The notes beneath the pieces are model-generated. The model did no database searches. It had not been told where the DNA came from and saw only the letters and a program-made list of their open reading frames with translations. Positions 7,485 through 13,524 of a stretch of 39,045 bases of DNA are shown here, piece after piece. The DNA comes from Fusobacterium sp. CAG:439 (GTDB taxonomy: Bacteria > Cyanobacteriota > Vampirovibrionia > Gastranaerophilales > Gastranaerophilaceae), in assembly GCA_000438175.1 (NCBI GenBank), contig FR900407.1, forward strand, positions 1-39,045, written 5' to 3'. Position numbers and translations under genes: made by a program. Position 1 is the stretch's first letter, and each line of letters opens with the position of its first letter.

Positions 7485-7772
7485 ATGCCGGTATTAGAAA
7501 AACAAAAACCTTTATATAGACACGATTGTAAAGATTGCATATATTTAGGTTCTGATGAAATCAGAGATTATTATTTTTGCGTTGAACATTCTATATCCGA
7601 TTCCGGCTCTCTTATTATAAGACTGGGGAATCAGCCGAGCGATTATTTTTCAATGCCTGTAAATGTAATGCAGGAAGCTCTTGAGTCGTCTAGTTTTATT
7701 GATGAAGAAAACGTATTTTTTAATTGTTATAATCGGTATTTGGAATATATTGGGAAAAGTAAAACGCTATAA
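7485..7772 (+). CDS. Unknown small protein with Cys/His motif
   Basis: 95 residues behind GAGGGG. The N-terminal third has HDCKDCIYLG and later YYFCVEH, a CxxC...CxxxH pattern that could bind zinc; GNQPSDYFSMPV follows. No family recognised. It has its own -10 (7457) after the early terminator and faces the leftward block, with a shared hairpin between the two. It is probably an independently expressed accessory gene. Confidence 0.65.
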   Translation: MPVLEKQKPLYRHDCKDCIYLGSDEIRDYYFCVEHSISDSGSLIIRLGNQPSDYFSMPVNVMQEALESSSFIDEENVFFNCYNRYLEYIGKSKTL

Positions 7773-7783
7773 AATATAGCGTT
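7763..7783. terminator. Bidirectional terminator between convergent genes
   Basis: AACGCTATA (7763-7771) pairs with TATAGCGTT (7775-7783) over an AAA loop. The stem covers the stop codon of the rightward gene. On the minus strand it is followed by TTTTACTTTT, so it suits the end of the leftward block; the plus-strand tail is weaker. Confidence 0.65.
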
Positions 7784-7803
7784 AGTTATTAAATTTTAAT
7801 TGA

Positions 7804-8319
7804 TTAAGCCAGTCCGGCTCTGCATAATTCTTCCTCATCCATATCCTCAATTGGTTTAATATAATCCATTCCGATTCTATATTTTTTAAGGTCTTTAGTT
7901 ATGCACATAGCGTAATCTTCGTGGATTCTGTTTTTATTTTTGTAAGTGTATAATACAACATCTACTCTGTCATAAATGGTGTTGTAAACATTAGTTCCGA
8001 ATAAAACTGATTTTTTTTCTGTTTCTAATGGCTTTTTAGAATTTGCATCATCAAATAATGCTTTGGCGAGCCAGTTAAAATAACATTCTTTTGTAATTTG
8101 TTTGACGTCTTTTTCTCCAAAACACTGGTCTGCGAAGTGTCTGCCAATCCTTGCATCTAATAATTCTCTAACCTGTTCAGGTTTTGTACCTGATAATTCA
8201 AGCAGGGTTTCAAAAGCATCATTCCATCTCTGTTGAGTTTCTTTGTTGGTATAATGTTGTGCGGTTGTTCCCCAGAACCCCCATTCTTTGTTTTGCGTTT
8301 TTAAAATTTTCTTTGCCAT
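7804..8319 (-). CDS. Unknown accessory protein, last gene of leftward block
   Basis: 171 residues with an RBS of AAAGGA. The opening MAKKILKTQNKEWGFWGTTA and later RWNDAFETLLELSG look like a conserved, mostly helical N-terminal part; the C-terminal half (from about 105) is beta-rich. I cannot assign a family. It is preceded by copy A of a four-copy intercistronic motif (8351-8416), so it shares expression control with its neighbours at 8417, 8777 and 9420. No membrane segment or catalytic motif seen. Confidence 0.65.
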   Translation of the reverse strand: MAKKILKTQNKEWGFWGTTAQHYTNKETQQRWNDAFETLLELSGTKPEQVRELLDARIGRHFADQCFGEKDVKQITKECYFNWLAKALFDDANSKKPLETEKKSVLFGTNVYNTIYDRVDVVLYTYKNKNRIHEDYAMCITKDLKKYRIGMDYIKPIEDMDEEELCRAGLA

Positions 8320-8350
8320 AATTTTGTCCTTTCTTTTGCTTATCTACATT

Positions 8351-8416
8351 GACATTAATCACTCTGAATAGTCTATACATCAAGTCATTACAGGTGTTTC
8401 GTATCATTCGGACACA
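8351..8416 (-). ncRNA. Four-copy intercistronic motif, copy A
   Basis: On the minus strand the motif runs TGTGTCCGAATGATACGAAA, then a hairpin whose loop holds AATGACTT (CTGTA/TATAG stem with one G-U), then AGAGTGATTAATG. ACTTGAT in the loop can pair with ATTAATGT downstream with one bulged base, a possible pseudoknot. It begins directly at the stop of the upstream gene (8417) and ends before the RBS of the gene starting at 8319. Confidence 0.6.
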
Positions 8417-8668
8417 TTAATCAAGTGGCATAGCATCTTGAATATCAAGAGCAGTTATATTTGGCAACAGCGTCATTTCTCTTACTGTAATGTTATTGCT
8501 ATTATCGTCTTCTCCTATTTCAATAAGGCAGTCCTCACTGTTAAGATTTTGTCTTAATATAAGTCTTGCAATTTTTTGTGCTTCGGTTTCACTTGCCGCT
8601 TTTACTTGAAGATCTCCGCTAATATGTACCGTTGCGGAAAATCTGATATTATATGCTGTCTGTTTCAT
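8417..8668 (-). CDS. Unknown small accessory protein
   Basis: 83 residues. Alternating hydrophobic residues (IRFSATVHISGDLQVKAAS) followed by a helix (ETEAQKIARLILRQ) suggest a small alpha/beta fold. No family recognised. RBS AAAGGA. Its stop abuts motif copy A and its start follows copy B, so it is bracketed by the repeated element. Confidence 0.6.
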   Translation of the reverse strand: MKQTAYNIRFSATVHISGDLQVKAASETEAQKIARLILRQNLNSEDCLIEIGEDDNSNNITVREMTLLPNITALDIQDAMPLD

Positions 8669-8699
8669 AATTTAATCCTTTCTTTGGTTGTCTACATTA

Positions 8700-8764
8700 G
8701 CATTAATCGCTCTAAATAGTCTGTATCTCAAGTCATTGTAGACGTTTTGTATCATTCAGACACA
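8700..8764 (-). ncRNA. Four-copy intercistronic motif, copy B
   Basis: It carries the same blocks as the other copies: TGTGTCTGAATGATAC, AATGACTT and AGAGCGATTAATG. Here a 7-bp helix, GTCTACA with TGTAGAC, can close the downstream part when the sequence to 8691 is included. It lies between the genes at 8777 and 8668. Confidence 0.6.
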
Positions 8765-8776
8765 ATGTTTATTGAT

Positions 8777-8980
8777 TTAAAAATCCTCCTCGTCATCCCA
8801 GCCATTGCCAGATTGAGATTTTACAATCGTAATTTGGAACTCGTCCCCATTTTTAAATTTAATAACAACTCCTTGATTTCTTGTTAAAAGACCACAATTG
8901 TCAAAAGTATCGACATAGCTTATGTCTTTATCCTCATACAATTTGTCAATCAAATAATTTTCCAGTTGTCTGTTGTTCAT
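8777..8980 (-). CDS. Unknown small acidic accessory protein
   Basis: 67 residues ending in an acidic tail (GWDDEEDF). A predicted beta-strand pair (GVVIKFKNGDEFQITIVKS) is the only clear feature. RBS AAGGAG. It lies between motif copies C and B. Small acidic phage proteins of this type are sometimes DNA mimics or inhibitors, but there is no direct evidence here. Confidence 0.6.
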   Translation of the reverse strand: MNNRQLENYLIDKLYEDKDISYVDTFDNCGLLTRNQGVVIKFKNGDEFQITIVKSQSGNGWDDEEDF

Positions 8981-9011
8981 AATTTTGTCTCCTTATGTTT
9001 TGTTATACACT

Positions 9012-9077
9012 GACATTCATCACTCTTGGCAGGGCAAAAGTGAAGTCATTGCAGACATTTCGTATCATTCAGACACA
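9012..9077 (-). ncRNA. Four-copy intercistronic motif, copy C
   Basis: Contains TGTGTCTGAATGATACGAAA, GCAATGACTTC and AGAGTGATGAATGTC. ACTTCA can pair with TGAATGT around one bulge, as in copy A but with C-G in place of G-U at the same position. It sits between the stop at 9082 and the RBS of the gene starting at 8980. Confidence 0.6.
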
Positions 9078-9081
9078 TTAA

Positions 9082-9336
9082 TTAAAGGATGCGTTCAATA
9101 TACCAGTTTGAATTTTGCAAATTATTGAAATTCCAACGCAAGCTGAAGTAAAAATCGGATTCAAAATTATTGTTTGGTTTAACAAATGACGGCAGAAAAT
9201 TTTTCCGGCTTTCTTGCTTTTCAAAATTATCAAGAGCCGTTTTTAATTCGGCTTTAAATTTTTCCTTAAATTCCGGCAGGGTTAATTCCAAGAGTTCACG
9301 AGTTCTTTTGTTTTTTACAATAATTTTTTGTGTCAT
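9082..9336 (-). CDS. Unknown small basic protein
   Basis: 84 residues, basic, with a helical N-terminal half (RELLELTLPEFKEKFKAEL) and aromatic C-terminal part. No family recognised. It follows a terminator-like hairpin (9395-9417), and unlike its neighbours it is not preceded by the repeated motif. The RBS is weak (AGGAATAGG region). Gene status is likely but not certain. Confidence 0.5.
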   Translation of the reverse strand: MTQKIIVKNKRTRELLELTLPEFKEKFKAELKTALDNFEKQESRKNFLPSFVKPNNNFESDFYFSLRWNFNNLQNSNWYIERIL

Positions 9337-9394
9337 AGTTCAATCCTATTCCTTTATTATTCATGTGTCTATTACCCAATCGGGGTTATTTATA

Positions 9395-9417
9395 AAGGGG
9401 GAGAATATCTCCCCCTT
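9395..9417 (-). terminator. Hairpin after the DUF4268 gene
   Basis: AAGGGGGAGA (9395-9404) and TCTCCCCCTT (9408-9417) form a perfect 10-bp stem with a 3-nt loop, 2 nt after the stop codon of the gene at 9420. The T-tail on the minus strand is short and broken, so it may act as a partial terminator or an mRNA-stabilising 3' end. Confidence 0.6.
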
Positions 9418-9419
9418 AG

Positions 9420-10232
9420 TTATAGATATTTATAAATGATGGCTTTCAACTCTGCCCCCATTTTTATTTGTTCTAATATTGCCTTTTTGTGGTTTCCCGG
9501 ATTATTGACATCAATTTCAAAGACTTTTCTTATTTTTGTGGACTTGGTATTATCCTTGCAATACCACTCTAATTCGCCGATTTCATCCTCTATCTTATCT
9601 TTTAAATCAAAGAAAAATTCATAAATTGACTTATTGTTATTGATTGCAATCTCAGATGCAACATAATTTTTAGCGGTATTGATCGTTTGTAAAATTTGAA
9701 TGCCGGCTTTTCCTATTGAGATATATTGATAATGTCTCGGCAAAGCCTCGCTTATTTGCATTTCAGGATGCTCGCTTGCATCACAAAGTTCAATATATTT
9801 GTCCCAATATTTCTTTTGTAATTGTTTTGAGGGTGTATTTGTATTTACTTCTCGTTTTTGCTTAACAACAAGTTCGGGTTTCAAAACGGGTTCAAATTCT
9901 ATTTTATCCTCGTTCAAAACCGCTTTAATGATAAATATACCGCAGTAATTTTTATCGAAAAAAAGATTTAACTTTAAAGCGATATTTTTTAAATCTTCTT
10001 TCTCGTTGACGATAAACCAGAAAATATACGCTTTTTGATTACCCTCTAATTGCCTTATAATTTCTATTAAACCATCTGAACTTTGTGTAAGTTGCGGATA
10101 AATAATTTGTAACGGTCGAGGCGGATAATCTTTGAGTAAATTTTTGATTACCGTATCGGCATTTTGTTCAATGTAATCTGAGAAGTTTTGTCTGCTTTTT
10201 AAAACTTCAGTTGCTGTGATTGTTTCTGTCAT
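9420..10232 (-). CDS. DUF4268 domain protein
   Basis: 270 residues. The C-terminal half fits DUF4268: KKYWDKYIELC, then PRHYQYISIGKAGIQILQTI, FFDLKDKIEDEIGELEW and a final Asp-rich/W-poor helix. The N-terminal half (about 1-110) has alternating beta/alpha elements as in nuclease-fold relatives. DUF4268 proteins occur in restriction-like and defence contexts, so a role in phage-phage or phage-host conflict is possible, not shown. RBS GGAGG. Preceded by motif copy D and followed by a strong hairpin. Confidence 0.7.
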   Translation of the reverse strand: MTETITATEVLKSRQNFSDYIEQNADTVIKNLLKDYPPRPLQIIYPQLTQSSDGLIEIIRQLEGNQKAYIFWFIVNEKEDLKNIALKLNLFFDKNYCGIFIIKAVLNEDKIEFEPVLKPELVVKQKREVNTNTPSKQLQKKYWDKYIELCDASEHPEMQISEALPRHYQYISIGKAGIQILQTINTAKNYVASEIAINNNKSIYEFFFDLKDKIEDEIGELEWYCKDNTKSTKIRKVFEIDVNNPGNHKKAILEQIKMGAELKAIIYKYL

Positions 10233-10259
10233 ATTGACCTCCTTTATTTATTAACAACC

Positions 10260-10325
10260 ACATTCATCGCTCTGAAGAGAAAGAATTGGAAGTCATTGCT
10301 CCCAATTCCGTATCATTCAGACACA
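10260..10325 (-). ncRNA. Four-copy intercistronic motif, copy D
   Basis: Contains TGTGTCTGAATGATACGG, then the clearest hairpin of the family, GAATTGG with CCAATTC around a loop holding GCAATGACTT, then AGAGCGATGAATGTG. ACTTC in the loop can pair with GAATGT around one bulge. It starts at the stop codon of the gene at 10327 and ends before the RBS of the DUF4268 gene. Confidence 0.62.
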
Positions 10326-10326
10326 A

Positions 10327-10881
10327 TTAAGAATTCCCCATATCAATACTATATGGACTTATTTCTTTTAATTTGTTTAATTTTGCTATCCCATGGGGCA
10401 TTACGCTATATCCGCCTTTTGGTGATTCTACAATGGTTGGATGGTCTCGGTATGCAGTGCTGACTAAATTTTGTCTTGATTGTTCGTAAGCTTTTCTAGC
10501 ATTCTGAGGGCTTTTATACACAGTCCTTACACCCTTTTCGCCCTTATATTGATAAGTTCTCGGAATATCTCGAATTTTTTTGCTTGTAAGTTTGGAAGCC
10601 TCATCTAGATATTGTTTAGCCCGAACTTTTGCTTTATCCGCTCTTGCTTGAGCCTCTTTTGCATATTGAGTATAATCTTTTGCTAATTGTTTTTTGCCGA
10701 GTTGTTTATACCTTTTTGCCATAGCTCTTTCAGTAGCAGCTCTTCTTGAAAATTCATAAGCCTCGTCATCATATTTATATGATTTATTTAACAATGAGTT
10801 CAATTTATTTTCGGTTTTGGCATCAATAGATTTGCTTGCTCCACCACCGCCACGACTTCCGCCTGAACCACGTCCTCCCAT
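10327..10881 (-). CDS. MGGRGSGGS-type accessory protein 1
   Basis: 184 residues. The Gly/Arg/Ser-rich N terminus MGGRGSGGSRGGGGAS is followed by a long charged helical region (about 20-110, Ala/Lys/Arg-rich). A compact C-terminal part contains GGYSVMPHGIAKLNK. The same N-terminal tag opens the next gene upstream, a pattern known from many phage accessory proteins whose role is unclear. RBS AAAGGAG is visible. It lies 3 nt after the neighbour's stop, so the pair is co-translated. Confidence 0.7.
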   Translation of the reverse strand: MGGRGSGGSRGGGGASKSIDAKTENKLNSLLNKSYKYDDEAYEFSRRAATERAMAKRYKQLGKKQLAKDYTQYAKEAQARADKAKVRAKQYLDEASKLTSKKIRDIPRTYQYKGEKGVRTVYKSPQNARKAYEQSRQNLVSTAYRDHPTIVESPKGGYSVMPHGIAKLNKLKEISPYSIDMGNS

Positions 10882-10884
10882 ATA

Positions 10885-11526
10885 TTAATCTCCTTTCATT
10901 TTTGGAATATCTACACCAATCCAATTTTTTTCTTCATGCGACCAAGAAAGTTTTCTGCCGGATTGTCTGGATATTCGTTTAACTACTTTATCAATTTGAG
11001 AACGACTTGATTTATGCAGGACTTGCCAATCATAATCTTCCTCGTCTCTTGCATCAGAAGGATTTTTCCATTTACCAAGACTTCGAACCGAAACATTTAT
11101 AAAATCTCCATAATCTTCAACTCTAAAGTCACTTCGGCGAATGTATCCATCAGTTGAAACTTTACTTATTAATTCATCTTTCAAATTAGAAACTGTGCTG
11201 TCCATAGACATTTTTGCCTTTTTAGCACGTGGTTTCTTTTCTGTTTTAACACCGTTTTTGAGGTTTTCTGCACGTTTAGCACGAGCCTTGGCTAAAGCAT
11301 CAAGACGTTTTTGTTTTAAATCTGCTGCTTTTTTAGCATCAAGTTCATCAATTCTTTTTTTGATAGACTCCATGGCTCGTACTCTTTCTTCAGTTGTATA
11401 AGCTGGATTTCCTGAAATACTGTTATACAATCTAATAAGCTCGTCTTTGTCTGTTATACCTTCTCCGATATTTCTTGAGGCAGCACCGCCGCCATTTTTA
11501 CTTCCTCCGGATCCTCGACCGCCCAT
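10885..11526 (-). CDS. MGGRGSGGS-type accessory protein 2
   Basis: 213 residues when started at the ATG at 11526, which has AAAGG and AGG purine tracts upstream and gives the same MGGRGSGGS beginning as its neighbour. A longer in-frame reading to 11598 exists but lacks an RBS. The middle is basic and helical (about 60-115, Lys/Ala/Arg-rich). The C-terminal 80 residues look like a folded alpha/beta domain (WQVLHKSSRSQIDKVVKRIS). Function unknown. Confidence 0.7.
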   Translation of the reverse strand: MGGRGSGGSKNGGGAASRNIGEGITDKDELIRLYNSISGNPAYTTEERVRAMESIKKRIDELDAKKAADLKQKRLDALAKARAKRAENLKNGVKTEKKPRAKKAKMSMDSTVSNLKDELISKVSTDGYIRRSDFRVEDYGDFINVSVRSLGKWKNPSDARDEEDYDWQVLHKSSRSQIDKVVKRISRQSGRKLSWSHEEKNWIGVDIPKMKGD

Positions 11527-11527
11527 T

Positions 11528-12151
11528 TTACCTACCTTTCTTTTTATTCCATTTGCTTGTGTAAGGTTCGAACCACTGAAGATTTTTGTATCCTTCAAGT
11601 TCGGTCAGTCTGTTTCCATAAATCAAAATACGCTTGGGTTCAAGTTGTCTTAACATTTCTTTAAAGCCCTGCATAAAGAGTCTTTCAGCGTTTTTGTCAT
11701 TAACAACTCCAACCGTACCTATTGCAACAACAGAATTTTTAGGAATACCCAGGAATGCATATTTATAACTGGCTTCATCAGACCAACTGATTGTCGGAAT
11801 AACTTTTATTCCCTTACTTTGCCAGTAAGCGGCACACCAACGGTTTCTGTAAACCTGCCAAATTTGGAACGCTTCAGGGTAATTTGTGTACATTGAAAAA
11901 TCAGGAGACAATACCCCTGCATATTTTTTCAACTCTTCTATTTGAGAGTCAGCATATTTCCAACACCGCTCAAATCTATAATCATCTAAGAAAAAGTGTG
12001 CCGTCCCATTCCTGTTGGAATCTACCCGATAAGGGATGAGTTCTATTACATCAAACTCATCCGGGATAATATCGGGTATGCCATAGGAATTGGAGGAAGC
12101 AAAGAAACCTTTTTCAACATTTTGTACGTTTAATAAATCTCTCCAAGACAT
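11528..12151 (-). CDS. DUF4417 family protein
   Basis: 207 residues. FFLDDYRFERCWKYAD, LSPDFSMYTNYPEAFQIWQV and YRNRWCAAYWQSKGIKVIPT are the conserved blocks of DUF4417, which is common next to MGGRGS-type genes in phages and mobile elements. I chose the ATG at 12151 behind AAGGTGG, 8 nt upstream. Residues about 110-190 look like a Rossmann-like beta/alpha segment ending in RILIYGNRL. The biochemical activity is unknown. Confidence 0.8.
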   Translation of the reverse strand: MSWRDLLNVQNVEKGFFASSNSYGIPDIIPDEFDVIELIPYRVDSNRNGTAHFFLDDYRFERCWKYADSQIEELKKYAGVLSPDFSMYTNYPEAFQIWQVYRNRWCAAYWQSKGIKVIPTISWSDEASYKYAFLGIPKNSVVAIGTVGVVNDKNAERLFMQGFKEMLRQLEPKRILIYGNRLTELEGYKNLQWFEPYTSKWNKKKGR

Positions 12152-12153
12152 AA

Positions 12154-12396
12154 TCAATCCACCTTATTAAATTTTTTTATTAACGATTTCAGCTTTCGCT
12201 GATCCTTTTTAGACATTGAAGATTTATATTTTTGAGCAATTTCAATAATCTGCTCTGCATAATTGCCGGCTTTTTCCAAATCTTCCTTGTCCTGAATAAT
12301 TGAGGAAGCCTCCTGATTTTCAATCTTTGTCTGACCGTACCTCGCAATTTGCGAGATACAGTCACATAAAGATTTAATCATTGCAGAAAACCACAT
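12154..12396 (-). CDS. Unknown small helical protein in lysis region
   Basis: 80 residues with a hydrophobic N terminus (MWFSAMIKSLCDCISQIARYG) and a charged helical remainder. It lies between the endolysin pair and the DUF4417 gene. An Rz-like spanin has an N-terminal anchor and a helical periplasmic part, so that is one possibility, but the N-terminal helix is short and interrupted; I do not claim it. Confidence 0.55.
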   Translation of the reverse strand: MWFSAMIKSLCDCISQIARYGQTKIENQEASSIIQDKEDLEKAGNYAEQIIEIAQKYKSSMSKKDQRKLKSLIKKFNKVD

Positions 12397-12400
12397 CTGC

Positions 12401-12691
12401 TTATTTCCTCAAATCCGCAACTACTGTCAAGAGGTGATTGGCAAATGTTTCAATAGCGTTCACACCCTGATTAAAACAATAATCGTCCAGAGCATTCGGA
12501 GATGTTTTAATCTTTTCTTTCAGTTTTTTCAAACTGTCAAGAGCCGGCTGTGTTGCTTTTGCGAGATTTTCATAGAGTTTTGTAATATACTTGGGAACAT
12601 TCTTTTCCGCAAGATTAATTACAAAAGGTTCAATGGCATCCCACAGTTCATTCAAGACCTTCCAGTCTTTAAGCCACGAGAATAAACTCAT
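12401..12691 (-). CDS. Unknown protein next to endolysin
   Basis: 96 residues, amphipathic and helical (SLFSWLKDWKVLNELWDAIE), without a clear membrane span. RBS AAAGGAG. It overlaps the 3' end of the amidase gene by 23 nt, so translation is coupled. Lysis-module position suggests a helper or holin-like role; not supported by a motif. Confidence 0.55.
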   Translation of the reverse strand: MSLFSWLKDWKVLNELWDAIEPFVINLAEKNVPKYITKLYENLAKATQPALDSLKKLKEKIKTSPNALDDYCFNQGVNAIETFANHLLTVVADLRK

Positions 12692-13226
12692 AGTAGTCTC
12701 CTTTCTTAATAAACTTGTATTTGTTGGCTTTTATCTTGGTTCTGTACCAGGATATTTTTTGTCTGAGGTATTCCCCGACACTATTCGGGGATAAATGTGG
12801 CAAGTAGTGAAGATAAGTAATATCTATCTTGCCTTCACGTTTGTTTTTGGCTCGTCTTTGGTCGAACTCATAATGGGTAAACACTGATTTTTCAGTAATT
12901 AAAATTCCGTATTTTACGGATAAATACCCTGCAAGGCAGCACAATGATTCAACCTGTTTTTGAGTAAGCGGATATTTTGTCTGCTTTTTATCGGATGTAA
13001 AACCTGCCATTCCGCAGACAGATAATCCTACACAGCCGGTATTTCCGCCTCCGCAGTGCATTGCATAACTGCCGTCATAGCAGTTTAAGTTATCTTCAGG
13101 TTTGTGTGTCCCTGCATAGATTCTGCCGTATTTATCCACGCAATAATGATATGCCGCCAAATCTTCGGCACATGGTGAGTTTGAACCTGCCGTCCAGTGC
13201 AGGCAAATTTTAGATAGTGAGGTCAT
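12669..13226 (-). CDS. Endolysin, N-acetylmuramoyl-L-alanine amidase (Amidase_2)
   Basis: 185 residues. CLHWTAG near residue 10 carries the first zinc His; YHYCVDKYGRIYAG is the typical following strand; MHCGGGNTGCVGLSVCG (about 56-72) is the substrate-binding and catalytic stretch; THYEFDQRR and the KIDITYL segment supply further metal ligands. It cleaves the amide bond between MurNAc and L-Ala in peptidoglycan. There is no signal peptide, so it needs a holin; none is clear beside it. It overlaps the next upstream gene by 17 nt. Confidence 0.9.
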   Translation of the reverse strand: MTSLSKICLHWTAGSNSPCAEDLAAYHYCVDKYGRIYAGTHKPEDNLNCYDGSYAMHCGGGNTGCVGLSVCGMAGFTSDKKQTKYPLTQKQVESLCCLAGYLSVKYGILITEKSVFTHYEFDQRRAKNKREGKIDITYLHYLPHLSPNSVGEYLRQKISWYRTKIKANKYKFIKKGDYYEFILVA

Positions 13227-13524
13227 TTAAAATTGCTCTCCTTTCTTGTCGTTTAGCAATTAAATCCAAGTATTCTTCCTCGCTCAAAGTTGTCGTTATT
13301 CCCAAGTCTTTTTCCTCTTTATATAAAGAAACCTGCTCGGCTGTATTTTTTAGAAAATCTTCAGCTTCTGATTTGTCCAGAGATTGAAAATAGGTATCAG
13401 TATCAAGCACCCATTCACCATTCAGAAAGATTGCATACTCGTGCGGCTTTTTAGGAACTTTTAGATCCCCGAAAACCAATGTATCTGTTTCTAAATAAAT
13501 TCCGTCTCTTATTACTGAATACAT
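13210..13524 (-). CDS. Small protein downstream of tail fibre (assembly-type)
   Basis: 104 residues, beta-rich first half (YSVIRDGIYLETDTLVFG) and a helical second half (SEEEYLDLIAKRQERRAIL). It follows the fibre gene immediately (stop and RBS adjoin) and overlaps the endolysin. By position it resembles tail-fibre assembly or DUF4376-like proteins, but the sequence similarity is only general. Confidence 0.55.
   Translation of the reverse strand: MYSVIRDGIYLETDTLVFGDLKVPKKPHEYAIFLNGEWVLDTDTYFQSLDKSEAEDFLKNTAEQVSLYKEEKDLGITTTLSEEEYLDLIAKRQERRAILNDLTI

Noticed and set aside
8351..10325. Four similar repeats that could suggest a CRISPR array or hammerheads
   Set aside because: The repeats are separated by coding genes at uneven distances, so this is not a CRISPR array. 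CTGAATGA is not the hammerhead CTGANGA, and there is no stem between it and GAAA.
12154..12396. Rz-like spanin
   Set aside because: The N-terminal hydrophobic segment is short and interrupted by charged and polar residues, and no lipoprotein partner is nearby.
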